Positions 19,506 through 29,250 of a stretch of 40,427 nucleotides of DNA are shown one piece after another. The first letter of the stretch is position 1; every line of letters starts with the position of its first letter. Made by a program: the position numbers and the translations under genes. The notes under the pieces are model-generated. The model was given only the letters and a program-made list of their open reading frames with translations, was not told the DNA's origin and searched no databases. Origin of the DNA: Legionellales bacterium (GTDB taxonomy: Bacteria > Pseudomonadota > Gammaproteobacteria > Comchoanobacterales > Comchoanobacteraceae); the NCBI GenBank assembly GCA_002691585.1, contig NZIM01000024.1, positions 1-40,427 on the forward strand, in the 5' to 3' direction.

Positions 19506-20102
19506 ATGCATCAATTGCCGCCTCTTCCTTATGAGAAGGATGGATTAGAGCCTTTTATATCTGTTGAAACATTAGAGTATCACTATGGAAAACACCATAA
19601 AACGTACGTTGACAAACTCAATGGCCTTATTGTAGATACACCTGAAGAAGGAAAATCATTAGAGGAGTTAATACGAACGAAACAAGGTGGTATTTTCAAT
19701 AATGCAGCTCAAGTTTGGAACCACACTTTTTACTGGAACTGCTTAACTCCTGAGCACGGTCTTCAGCCAAGTGAAACATTAATGCAGGCAATCTGTAAAG
19801 ATTTTGGGTCCTTTGATGATTTTGTTTCTGAGTTTTCCTCAAATGCAGCAAATAATTTTGGTTCTGGGTGGACTTGGTTGGTTAAAGATAAAGAACATAA
19901 ACTTCATATCATTAATACTCAAAATGCGGATACACCTATCAGACAAAACGTATACGCTCCATTACTAACGTGTGATGTTTGGGAGCATGCTTATTATATT
20001 GATACTCGCAATAACCGTCTTCTCTATATCGAAAACTTTTTCAATGTAATTAATTGGCACTTTGTTGAGGAAAACTTTGAAAAATCGTTTGTTGCTTCTT
20101 AG
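19506..20102 (+). CDS. sodB: superoxide dismutase (Fe type)
   Basis: LPPLPYEKDGLEPFIS, HYGKHHKTYVDKLN, NNAAQVWNHTFYWNCL, DVWEHAYYID. Confidence 0.96.
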   Translation: MHQLPPLPYEKDGLEPFISVETLEYHYGKHHKTYVDKLNGLIVDTPEEGKSLEELIRTKQGGIFNNAAQVWNHTFYWNCLTPEHGLQPSETLMQAICKDFGSFDDFVSEFSSNAANNFGSGWTWLVKDKEHKLHIINTQNADTPIRQNVYAPLLTCDVWEHAYYIDTRNNRLLYIENFFNVINWHFVEENFEKSFVAS

Positions 20103-20152
20103 CCTCAAATATGATGATAATATGATATCGTCAAAAAAATTGGAAGAAGAAC

Positions 20153-20392
20153 ATGTCATTAAAAATATCCAATGAATGTATAAACTGTGATGTTTGTGAA
20201 CCCGTGTGTCCAAATCAAGCCATTACGATGGGTGAGGACATCTATGTCATTAATCCGGATCGATGCACTGAATGTCAAGGACACTTCGACGAACCACAAT
20301 GTCAGTTATTATGTCCCGTTGAGTGTATTGATGTAGATGAAGTTGAATCACCAGAACAACTATTGTCTAAATTGCAACGACTTCAAGACTGA
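20153..20392 (+). CDS. yfhL: YfhL-family 2[4Fe-4S] ferredoxin
   Basis: CINCDVCEPVCPNQAI and CTECQGHFDEPQCQLLCPVECI. Confidence 0.92.
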   Translation: MSLKISNECINCDVCEPVCPNQAITMGEDIYVINPDRCTECQGHFDEPQCQLLCPVECIDVDEVESPEQLLSKLQRLQD

Positions 20393-21195
20393 CATGTCTG
20401 ACAATATGCAGATGTTCTTTGTCCTATAACTAGTTTTTTGATTGTATCCTTGCACTTGAGACATGGTAACCCTTCTCTTCCATACACATATAAGTGTTGT
20501 TGAAAATAGCCTGTCTCTCCTTTGCCAGAAACAAAATCACGTAACGTTGTACCACCTTGTTTGATTGCATGGCTCAACACGCGCTTTATATTATCGACTA
20601 AATCGAAAACCTCTTGTTTTGACAAGGTATGTCCTTTCCTAGAAGGGTGTATTTTAGCCAAGAACAAAGCTTCTGTTGCATAGATATTGCCCACACCCAC
20701 AACAACTTTTTGATCCATCATTAACACTTTTATCTGTCTTTGAGAGGAATGTATCACATGATAAAAGTAACTGTCATTGAAGAAATCAGTTTGAGGCTCT
20801 GGACCTAAATGGTTTAGAGGTGATTGATTCAGCAAGGGGGGTGAAAATCGACTAATAAAACCAAACCTTCTCGGGTCATGGTAGATTAGCGTTAAATCGT
20901 TTGAAAAGTAAAAAATCACATGATCATGTTTTTTCTTTTCAAATTCACCTGGATGTATTCGTAAGCTTCCACTCATTCCAAGATGAATCAATATATAGCC
21001 CTGTGTGAGTTCTAAAATGAGGTATTTTGCTCTTCGGTACACATAGAGGCATTGTTGCTCAACAACATCTTTGGCATCAAAATTTATTGGGTATCGCAGT
21101 TTTTTTTGAAAAAAAATCACTTTTTTGATCTTTTTTCCCATAATATGGGGTAAAATAGCATTTCTAGTAGTTTCAACTTCTGGTAATTCTGGCAT
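20383..21195 (-). CDS. mutM: formamidopyrimidine-DNA glycosylase
   Basis: PELPEVETTRNAI N-terminus, VGVGNIYATEALF, C-terminal zinc finger CLKCKDT..CQTC. Confidence 0.96.
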   Translation of the reverse strand: MPELPEVETTRNAILPHIMGKKIKKVIFFQKKLRYPINFDAKDVVEQQCLYVYRRAKYLILELTQGYILIHLGMSGSLRIHPGEFEKKKHDHVIFYFSNDLTLIYHDPRRFGFISRFSPPLLNQSPLNHLGPEPQTDFFNDSYFYHVIHSSQRQIKVLMMDQKVVVGVGNIYATEALFLAKIHPSRKGHTLSKQEVFDLVDNIKRVLSHAIKQGGTTLRDFVSGKGETGYFQQHLYVYGREGLPCLKCKDTIKKLVIGQRTSAYCQTCQS

Positions 21196-21204
21196 AATAA
21201 GACT

Positions 21205-21792
21205 ATGAAATTTAATTTAACACATCAATACATTCTCGCATCTAGTTCTATCATGCGACAACGTATTTTAAAGCAGCTTGATATTCCTTTCTCCATCGTA
21301 CCAAGTAATATTGATGAGTCAAGATTAGATGGAGAAACGCCTGATCAATTGGTTGCACGCCTTGGACGACAAAAATGTGAAGCCATTGGTGAATCGTATC
21401 CTGATGCTGTCGTTGTCAGCGGGGATCAAGTCATGACATTGGATGATCAAATACTTGGTAAGCCAAGCGATAAGGAAGATGCTTTTCAACAACTTTCACA
21501 ATGTAGTGGAAAACTGGTCACTTCACTATCTAATGTTAGTGTATTATTTCAAGAAACGGTATTGCAAAAAACTACCTCTTGTCGTGTTAAATTTCGAACA
21601 TTAAGTGAAAACTCCATAAAAAGTTATATAAAGGATGATGGGATTTTAAATTGTGCTGGTTCTTTATGTGTAGAAGGACTTGGAATACTTTTTCTAGAGA
21701 GTATTGAGAGCACAGACCCATATGCTATCTATGGGCTCCCCTTAATTGCACTGACGGAACTATTTCAACACCACGGATTAGTTGATTTATAA
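21205..21792 (+). CDS. yceF: Maf/YceF-family nucleotide pyrophosphatase
   Basis: YILASSSIMRQRIL, DESRLDGETPDQLVARL, SGDQVMTLDDQILGKP, YAIYGLPLIALTELF. Confidence 0.88.
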   Translation: MKFNLTHQYILASSSIMRQRILKQLDIPFSIVPSNIDESRLDGETPDQLVARLGRQKCEAIGESYPDAVVVSGDQVMTLDDQILGKPSDKEDAFQQLSQCSGKLVTSLSNVSVLFQETVLQKTTSCRVKFRTLSENSIKSYIKDDGILNCAGSLCVEGLGILFLESIESTDPYAIYGLPLIALTELFQHHGLVDL

Positions 21793-21793
21793 G

Positions 21794-22567
21794 TTAGACG
21801 TTTGGCCAACCAAATAGAGTTTTAAAATTATTGCTGGTCTCGTCAGCAATCCTTTGGTATGTCACATTTTTAATTTCTGCTACTTTTCTAACAACCTCTG
21901 TGACATATGCGGGCTGATTTACCTTCCCCCGAAAAGGTGAGGGGGCTAAGTAAGGAGAATCTGTTTCTACAAGTAATTGTTCTAAAGGTACAAACGAAAC
22001 AATGTCTCTAAGGTATTGCGCATTTTTAAAGGTGATTATTCCTGAAAATGACAATGTGTATCCGAGATCCAAGCATTGCTTTGCCATTTTTTCATCTTCT
22101 GTAAAACAATGAATGATGACTTTCTCAGCATTTTGATTTTTTAATATTGCAACTGTGTCCTCTGGAGCTTTTCGAGAATGCACTATAACAGGACAATCGA
22201 ATTGTTTTGCAATTTCGATATGTTTTTCAAAAGACTCTTGTTGAAGTTTTTTATATTGCGTTGAATGATAATAATCTAAACCCGTTTCACCTATTCCAAT
22301 GAAAACCTCTGGGGCTTCCTCTAAAGCTTCCTCTACTTTGTTGTAAATTGTTCTATGATCATGGTTATGAATGTCACATGGATGAATCCCAATAGATGCT
22401 CTTATGTTGTCATGTTCTTTTACTAACACTTTCAATTCTGCAATGTCTTTTTCCTCGATACATATCGTCAAAAAATGAGTGACTTCTTTAGATTGAGCTA
22501 AATACAGCATCTCCGAAACCGAATATTCTTCAATATGGTTTAGATGACAATGAGAGTCTATTAACAT
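21794..22567 (-). CDS. tatD: TatD-family metal-dependent hydrolase
   Basis: LIDSHCHLNHIE, ASIGIHPCD, GIGETGLDYYHS, VIHSRKAPEDT, LLVETDSPYLAP. Confidence 0.93.
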   Translation of the reverse strand: MLIDSHCHLNHIEEYSVSEMLYLAQSKEVTHFLTICIEEKDIAELKVLVKEHDNIRASIGIHPCDIHNHDHRTIYNKVEEALEEAPEVFIGIGETGLDYYHSTQYKKLQQESFEKHIEIAKQFDCPVIVHSRKAPEDTVAILKNQNAEKVIIHCFTEDEKMAKQCLDLGYTLSFSGIITFKNAQYLRDIVSFVPLEQLLVETDSPYLAPSPFRGKVNQPAYVTEVVRKVAEIKNVTYQRIADETSNNFKTLFGWPNV

Positions 22568-23808
22568 GGGTCTTTATCTGCAATTAAAAACCACGCAACC
22601 AATGCGCTTAATAAAAAGCAAATAGGAACAATCGTGAATGCATGTTGAAAATGCTCAACGGCATACACCGGTTGCCCTTGAGAGACTTGAGAAACCTGCA
22701 TATCCATTAATGATCCTATAAGGGGATGAAACACAACCCCTCCAGCAACTACAGCCATGTTATTCAAACCAAGTGCTGTTGCAACAACGGCGGGATCGTT
22801 GTTGATTTTCACTAAAACAAAGGTTAATAACTGTGTCGAGGCTGCAGAACCAACCATCACTAGCATTGGCACAGTTAAAAAAGCAGGGTACATGATAAGA
22901 CTAATTGAGGCCACACAGCCTATAAATGCAATAATAACCATCGGTAGCGTACAGCTTCTAACTTGGTTCGCAATCAACCCAACAATAGGAGATGATATAG
23001 AAGTCGACAACCAAATAAACCCTATCAAGGTTGCGGCCTCGGTTGTTGAAATACTAAGTGCTTTTTCCAAGAATGGAACTCCCCAAGCACCGCCTAATAT
23101 AATAATAGGTGACCAACATAAAAAAGCGTACATTCCATTGAATAATGTTTGGCGGTTTTTACATGTTGCTTTAAACTCTGATTTAAAGCGCTCTATTTGA
23201 TTACCATCAACCTTTTTTTCAATTTCAGGAATAAATATCCAAGACATTAAAGACAAACCCAACCCGAAATATATAAGTAAATATTCTGTTTGAAGAAGCC
23301 CTAGATGCTCAACAGTCATTGATAGCGGAGCTTCTCCTGCCCATGCTCCAAATGCACCCAAAAACTGGGCTCCTCCAACTAAATAAGGATACCATTGTTT
23401 CTCAAAGAATTGATTTGCTACAACAAGCACCCCCGTAAAAGCAAACGCAGAAGCAAACCCGGTTAAAAACCTTCCTGCAAGTAAAAATAATAAACTCCAT
23501 TGCTGTGCAAATAAAAACACTCCTAAACTGCATAGCAACGCAGCTATGGTTAATACTCTTCTAGCACTAAAAAAATCAAACGCGATACCGCCGGGAATCT
23601 GCATGAATGTATACGAGACAAAATAAACGCCTGCAATCCATCCCATAACGGACATACTAATGTTAGCAGTAGTTGTTAACTGGGTAGCTATAACTCCAGG
23701 CAATACTTGCAAAGCCATCTCATACCCTAAAAATATACCAGCTATCATATAAATAAATAGCGAGTACGATACGTTTATTGTTTTATTTTCCAATACAAAA
23801 TTCTCCAA
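22561..23808 (-). CDS. major facilitator superfamily transporter
   Basis: About 12 hydrophobic segments; MGWIAGVYFVSYTFMQIPGGIAFDFFSARRVL MFS signature. Confidence 0.88.
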   Translation of the reverse strand: MENFVLENKTINVSYSLFIYMIAGIFLGYEMALQVLPGVIATQLTTTANISMSVMGWIAGVYFVSYTFMQIPGGIAFDFFSARRVLTIAALLCSLGVFLFAQQWSLLFLLAGRFLTGFASAFAFTGVLVVANQFFEKQWYPYLVGGAQFLGAFGAWAGEAPLSMTVEHLGLLQTEYLLIYFGLGLSLMSWIFIPEIEKKVDGNQIERFKSEFKATCKNRQTLFNGMYAFLCWSPIIILGGAWGVPFLEKALSISTTEAATLIGFIWLSTSISSPIVGLIANQVRSCTLPMVIIAFIGCVASISLIMYPAFLTVPMLVMVGSAASTQLLTFVLVKINNDPAVVATALGLNNMAVVAGGVVFHPLIGSLMDMQVSQVSQGQPVYAVEHFQHAFTIVPICFLLSALVAWFLIADKDPC

Positions 23809-25129
23809 AGATCTCTCCTAATAAGTCTTCATTAGAAAAGGTTCCTAACAAATTGTCAAGCGCGCACTGTGACACTCTAAGGTCCTCTGCAGCTAGAACC
23901 AAAGCGCTCTCATCAAGCCGGTTTAAGGCTTCTTTTAGGGCTTTATGAGCTTCTTTTAAGGACACGATATGTCTTTCCCTGGCTAAGAACTCTGGAGGCG
24001 AGGATTTAGTGATTTTATCTTTTAATCGTCTCATGATTTGCTCTCTATCTGCTATCTTCAAGGAGGAAACAAATAACAAAGGCTCTTTTTTCCAACTTGT
24101 TTGGATACGGGTATCGGTTATGGGTTCATCCACTTTATTAATGATAACCAAGGTGCTTTTAGGATCGAAGTCGAAATCAAATAGCTCTCTCCATTGTGCG
24201 TCAAGGTTTTGCACATTGTCTTTACTTACCACCCATAAAATAATATCTGCTGATTGCATTGCTGATTCAGTTCGCCTGACCCCTTCTTTTTCAATGCTGT
24301 CATCTGTATCTCTTATGCCTGCGCTATCAATGAATTGAACTTCTTGGGAATCAATAATGATCGACTGTCTTATTAGGTCGCGTGTGGTGCCGGCCTTTTC
24401 AGTGACAATTGCAGCATCTTCTCCTACTATTCGATTAAACCATGAGGATTTACCCACATTGGGAGACCCCACAAAAACGGCTGTTTTCTTTCTGTGAAAT
24501 TCATTACTTTCCTCAGCTTTAGACGTTGTTTTTTCAATATCTAATATAATCTGCCTAATTTGTTGATGTTGTTCACTCGACGGAGAAATGTCTTCGTCTG
24601 AGAAATCAATCATGGCCTCAAGGTGAACTCGGACGGATGTAAGCTTACTTTGAATATCAATAATTTCTTTTGAAAAATCACCCTGCATCGACCGCATTGC
24701 AGCTTTTGCATGGGCTTTTGTTTGAGCTGTGATTAGTTCGTGGATGGATTCTGCTTGAATTAGATCCATCTTTTGATTATAAAGCGCTCTAAGACTAAAC
24801 TCTCCGGGCTCTGCCATACGACATCCTATCGCAATGCATCGATCTACAATTTGATTCGGTACGATATGACCACCATGTCCATGAATTTCTAGTACACTTT
24901 CTCCAGTAAACGAGTGGGGGGCTGGGAAATAAAGGGCTAATCCTTGATCAATCACTTGTTGGTCATGATCATACACCTTAGCCACTGTTGCAACACGGGG
25001 CGTAAGCTTATCAACTCCAATAAGTCTTAAGAATAATTTTTGGACATTCTCCCCAGATATCCTGATGATGGAAACGCCGGCCATACCCTGCGGTGTGGCC
25101 ATAGCGACAATTAAATCTTTTTTGATCAT
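23783..25129 (-). CDS. mnmE: tRNA uridine-5-carboxymethylaminomethyl(34) synthesis GTPase MnmE
   Basis: GMAGVSIIRISG, GSPNVGKSSWFNRIVG, TRDLIRQ, terminal FCIGK. Confidence 0.96.
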   Translation of the reverse strand: MIKKDLIVAMATPQGMAGVSIIRISGENVQKLFLRLIGVDKLTPRVATVAKVYDHDQQVIDQGLALYFPAPHSFTGESVLEIHGHGGHIVPNQIVDRCIAIGCRMAEPGEFSLRALYNQKMDLIQAESIHELITAQTKAHAKAAMRSMQGDFSKEIIDIQSKLTSVRVHLEAMIDFSDEDISPSSEQHQQIRQIILDIEKTTSKAEESNEFHRKKTAVFVGSPNVGKSSWFNRIVGEDAAIVTEKAGTTRDLIRQSIIIDSQEVQFIDSAGIRDTDDSIEKEGVRRTESAMQSADIILWVVSKDNVQNLDAQWRELFDFDFDPKSTLVIINKVDEPITDTRIQTSWKKEPLLFVSSLKIADREQIMRRLKDKITKSSPPEFLARERHIVSLKEAHKALKEALNRLDESALVLAAEDLRVSQCALDNLLGTFSNEDLLGEIFGEFCIGK

Positions 25130-26706
25130 TTATTATATTTTTTACTAAAGAACCATTGCTGTAAAGCTGTTAAAAAGGCATTTGTTAACATATACAATGC
25201 TAACCCTGAAGGAAAACGACTGAATAAAAATGTCATCATAAATGGAACAACAAGCATTGCTTTCTCTTGTGCAGGATCCAATGCAGTAGGGGTCATTTTT
25301 TGCTGTAGAAACATCCCTAAGCCTAAAGTAACAGGTAATATGTATAAGGGATCATAAGACGCAAGGTCAGGAATCCATAAAAATGATGCATGACGTAGTT
25401 GAACACTCTCTATAAGCACCCAATACAACGCGACCAAGAATGGTAGCTGTATAAATAACGGTAAACATCCGCCAACGGGATTGATCTTCTCTTTTTGGTA
25501 GATCTCTAAGATCGCTTTGTTCTTTGAGTCCGGATCATCCTTAAACTTTTCCTGGATATTCTTTATTCTTGGTTGTATTTTTTTCATTTTTAAACCTGAA
25601 ATATAGGCCTTTTCTGACATAGAATAAAACACTACTTTGATTAATGCCGTAATAAGAATAATCGTAATTCCCCAGTTTTGTACCACTGTATGAAATTGCT
25701 CCATGAGCCAAAACATCCAATGGGATAATAGCCAAAGCCAGCCATAGTCAATAGTTAAATCAAGACCTGGTGTAATTGAGTGAAGTATATCTTCAATTTC
25801 TGGTCCTGAGTATAATTGCTGGATTGTTTCTATTTGCTGGTCAGGATTGACCGAGATACTTGGACCAATCATTTGAAGAACCATTTTACTTGTTGACACG
25901 CCATTTCCATCATCCCAAAACGCTTGTAGTGTATTGGTAGAATTGGCATAGGGGATCCATGCATTTAAGAAATAACGTGTTTGAAGAGCAAACCAGCCGC
26001 CTACAATTTTCTTTGGCTGGAAACCTTTTTGTATCTCAGCATAAGTCAGTTTTGTAAATGGTTTATCCTCGGTGAAATATGATGCTCCAGCATATGTTGG
26101 TATCGCTAACCAACCACCATTGTTTGATTGAATCTCACCAGGATGGAATTTTTTTGCAGAAGTATCCTCTGCTGATTCATGCATGGAAAGCAATGCAGTA
26201 TACGAGCGAACATCTTTCTTATTGAATGATTCATTTCTCAAAGAGTTGGTTTGCTTAATCGTGTAAGGTGTGTCAGAGAAATCAAATCGTTTGACATGCA
26301 CCATATTATCTTGTTTCGCACTTATTTCTAAAACGTCTTTCGTTTGTTTAGTGATTGAGAATTTCAATGCTTCATCGCCCTGATAGCCCGATAAAGCAAA
26401 ATACTGAAATGTTTTACCAAAGCCAAAAAGCTCCACAAACTCTTTTTGCTTTATGGTTCGATAAAAGCTTTTCAATTCTGTTTTGACCACTTTCCCTCCA
26501 ATCGAATCGATGGTCACCTTTATTGTATCGTTTTCTATTGAAACCAAGCCGTTTTTATTGATCGGAGATAATTCTGATTGTTCGATATGATGAGGGGGTT
26601 GCGCTTTAACAGTTGTCGTCAATGCACTTTGTTGAAACCAAAATTGCACTAACAGTAAACCTAGAACCCCTAAAGTAACGTATAAAAATCCCTTAATATT
26701 AGACAT
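25126..26706 (-). CDS. yidC: membrane protein insertase YidC
   Basis: Large periplasmic domain plus SEKAYISGLKMKKIQPRIKNIQEKF, NPVGGCLPLFIQLPFLVALYWVL. Confidence 0.96.
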   Translation of the reverse strand: MSNIKGFLYVTLGVLGLLLVQFWFQQSALTTTVKAQPPHHIEQSELSPINKNGLVSIENDTIKVTIDSIGGKVVKTELKSFYRTIKQKEFVELFGFGKTFQYFALSGYQGDEALKFSITKQTKDVLEISAKQDNMVHVKRFDFSDTPYTIKQTNSLRNESFNKKDVRSYTALLSMHESAEDTSAKKFHPGEIQSNNGGWLAIPTYAGASYFTEDKPFTKLTYAEIQKGFQPKKIVGGWFALQTRYFLNAWIPYANSTNTLQAFWDDGNGVSTSKMVLQMIGPSISVNPDQQIETIQQLYSGPEIEDILHSITPGLDLTIDYGWLWLLSHWMFWLMEQFHTVVQNWGITIILITALIKVVFYSMSEKAYISGLKMKKIQPRIKNIQEKFKDDPDSKNKAILEIYQKEKINPVGGCLPLFIQLPFLVALYWVLIESVQLRHASFLWIPDLASYDPLYILPVTLGLGMFLQQKMTPTALDPAQEKAMLVVPFMMTFLFSRFPSGLALYMLTNAFLTALQQWFFSKKYNK

Positions 26707-27028
26707 ATTTCAATTTCCTCATAAAGTCGTTCCAGTCACCGCACAATGTTTCAGCTAACTCTTGCCTTGTAACATGGCGTTTTATAGAAATAAGTACAGA
26801 TCCTTGGAACCCTTTTAACAATCCAACTCGAAAACACTCTTTTAGTATGCGCTTAATATAATTTCGGTCGACGGCCAGTTTAAATATTTTTTTCTTCACC
26901 TGGAATCCGGCTTTTGTTGTGCCTTCTAAAAAGCGTATATTAATTATTTTACCTGAATATTTTTTTGCTCTATGCAACCGAATGAAATCACTTGAGCAAA
27001 ACCTATGTTGCTTAGCAAGCGCTGACAT
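26699..27028 (-). CDS. rnpA: ribonuclease P protein component
   Basis: VKKKIFKLAVDRNYIKRILKECFR; between rpmH and yidC. Confidence 0.88.
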   Translation of the reverse strand: MSALAKQHRFCSSDFIRLHRAKKYSGKIINIRFLEGTTKAGFQVKKKIFKLAVDRNYIKRILKECFRVGLLKGFQGSVLISIKRHVTRQELAETLCGDWNDFMRKLKYV

Positions 27029-27163
27029 TTAGACAACAAGTTGATGACGCCCTTTATCTCTGCGTCTTTTCAAAACTTTTCGTCCACCTTTAGTTGCCAT
27101 ACGACTTTTAAAACCGTGATCTCTTTTACGTTTAATATTACTAGGCTGGAACGTTCTTTTCAT
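27029..27163 (-). CDS. rpmH: 50S ribosomal protein L34 (44 aa; absent from the supplied ORF track)
   Basis: Hand-translated minus strand: [44 protein letters not shown]. Confidence 0.97.
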   Translation of the reverse strand: MKRTFQPSNIKRKRDHGFKSRMATKGGRKVLKRRRDKGRHQLVV

Positions 27164-27534
27164 CTGTATCTATCTACCAAAACCATAATAATACAGATAA
27201 ATAGCTAGGCAGTCAAGGTACATATGAGATGTTGTGGTTAGTAATATTAATATTAATAATATGATATAATAGTATTATGTTTATTAATGCCTGTGGATAT
27301 GTGTATAAAGTGTCTACACTAAAAGAATATTAAGGCTTCAAACGTGATTTTAGCATGTTAATCTTTTACTGATAACTTTTAATAAAATAAAGAAGAAACT
27401 GCTTTTTAACATTTAATAAGAATTTAGTCGTAGACTTACTCACAAAGTTATCCACAATGTTGCTGGTTGTTAAGGGTTTATTATGAACGTTGAAAATATT
27501 ATCATAATAGAAGTTAATTGAGAGGGAATGTGTA
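27164..27534. other. candidate chromosomal replication origin (oriC) region
   Basis: AT-rich non-coding gap upstream of rpmH with TTATCCACA (27448..27456, +), TTATACACA (27300..27308, -), ATATCCACA (27292..27300, -), and a TAN-trinucleotide tract 27239..27262; genes diverge from it; parAB nearby. Confidence 0.65.
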
Positions 27535-28044
27535 ATGATTGCGCTAAAAAGACCAAAATTAAGTAATAATGCCATATTGTGGTTGCCACTATTTTTTGTT
27601 TCCCAGGTTTTTTCAAGCGTTATGACGCATCAAACAATAGTTATTAACAATATGTCAGATTATAAGGTGATTGTTGAGGAGAGATCAGCTAACAAAATGA
27701 AAGTGACAGCTCCCTCTGAAATTGATTCAGGAAGTTATGGTGAAATTAATGTGCGAATAGAGCCTGGATTTTGGTACAAAAATCCACCTGATGCAACAAT
27801 GAAGATAAACTTTTGTATTGATGGAGACCGATTCTCTATAGCATCAAGATGGCGGTCAAATATTAATTATGATGAACTAACCCCAACCGAAGCAGGTTAC
27901 TATATTGATTATGATGTGTTGCAGAAAGTAAGCAAACATGTTACATTTGAGTCTTCTTTTGGGATAACTTCAGGAGAATATTTTTCGAAAGATCCATTGA
28001 TTATTTTGATAACTAACCAAGTAGACAAAGGTGCGATAAATTGA
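27535..28044 (+). CDS. secreted protein of unknown function, upstream of and overlapping metK
   Basis: N-terminal hydrophobic signal-like segment, beta-rich remainder; translationally overlaps the metK start. Confidence 0.55.
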   Translation: MIALKRPKLSNNAILWLPLFFVSQVFSSVMTHQTIVINNMSDYKVIVEERSANKMKVTAPSEIDSGSYGEINVRIEPGFWYKNPPDATMKINFCIDGDRFSIASRWRSNINYDELTPTEAGYYIDYDVLQKVSKHVTFESSFGITSGEYFSKDPLIILITNQVDKGAIN

Positions 28045-29207
28045 AAGAAAACTTATTTACATCCGAATCGGTTGCCAATGGGCATCCAGATAAAATAGCT
28101 GATCAGATTTCAGATGCCATACTAGATAGTTTATTATTACAAGATAGTAAATCTCGTGTTGCAGTAGAAACCCTTGTAAAAACAGGATTAGTGTTCATTG
28201 CTGGTGAAGTAAAGACAACGGCGTGGGTTGATGTTGAGTCATTGGCTAGGGAAGTGATTGATAAAATTGGTTATAACAATCCATCAATGGGGTTTGATGC
28301 GAAAAGCTGCTCTGTGATTTCTGCCATTGGGAAGCAATCTGATGATATTTCACAAGGTGTCGACAAAGAATCCAAAGAACAACAGGGTGCTGGTGACCAG
28401 GGACTAATGTTTGGATATGCATGCAAAGAGTCACCGACATATATGCCTGCTCCAATATACTATGCGCATAAGCTGATGAAGCGTCATGCAGATGTGCGTT
28501 CGATGTCTGAATTTGATTGGGTCTACCCTGATGCTAAAAGTCAGATTACCTTTGTGTATGTTAATGACCGTCCTGTTGCGATTGATACTATTGTATTATC
28601 AACCCAGCATGCAGATCGTGCAACGAATAAACAAATTGAAGAAATGGTTCATGAAGAAATTATTAAAAAAACCATCCCAGCAAAATTTTTAACAAAAAAT
28701 ACCAAGTACCATATCAACCCGACTGGAAGATTTGTTATTGGAGGACCTGTCGGTGATTGTGGTTTGACAGGTCGTAAAATTATAGTTGATACCTACGGTG
28801 GCATGGCGCGTCATGGGGGCGGATGTTTTTCAGGAAAAGATCCATCCAAAGTTGATCGCTCTGGAGCATATGCCGCTCGGTTCATCGCAAAGAACGTTGT
28901 CATGGCTGGAGTTGCTGAAAAGTGTGAGATTCAATTATCGTATGCAATAGGCGTTCGAGAACCTGTAAGTGTTCGAGTTGACACTTTTGGAACATCAAAA
29001 CTTCCAGAGTCCGTCATAGAAAAAAGAATCATGGAGCATTTTGACTTGACACCTTTTGGAATAGAGAAAAAACTTGATTTATTATCTCAGTTTTATCTGC
29101 CTACAGCAGCGTATGGTCACTTCGGTCGAGAAGATGTAGAGTTTTCATGGGAAGCTGGAGATGAGGCATTTATAGCAATGTTTGATCATCAAAAAGTAGA
29201 AGCATAA
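28041..29207 (+). CDS. metK: S-adenosylmethionine synthetase (TTG start)
   Basis: [61 protein letters not shown]. Confidence 0.97.
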   Translation: MKENLFTSESVANGHPDKIADQISDAILDSLLLQDSKSRVAVETLVKTGLVFIAGEVKTTAWVDVESLAREVIDKIGYNNPSMGFDAKSCSVISAIGKQSDDISQGVDKESKEQQGAGDQGLMFGYACKESPTYMPAPIYYAHKLMKRHADVRSMSEFDWVYPDAKSQITFVYVNDRPVAIDTIVLSTQHADRATNKQIEEMVHEEIIKKTIPAKFLTKNTKYHINPTGRFVIGGPVGDCGLTGRKIIVDTYGGMARHGGGCFSGKDPSKVDRSGAYAARFIAKNVVMAGVAEKCEIQLSYAIGVREPVSVRVDTFGTSKLPESVIEKRIMEHFDLTPFGIEKKLDLLSQFYLPTAAYGHFGREDVEFSWEAGDEAFIAMFDHQKVEA

Positions 29208-29250
29208 ATACAAAACAGTCTAAATCAAAAATCTTTGCTAAACTTTATGT

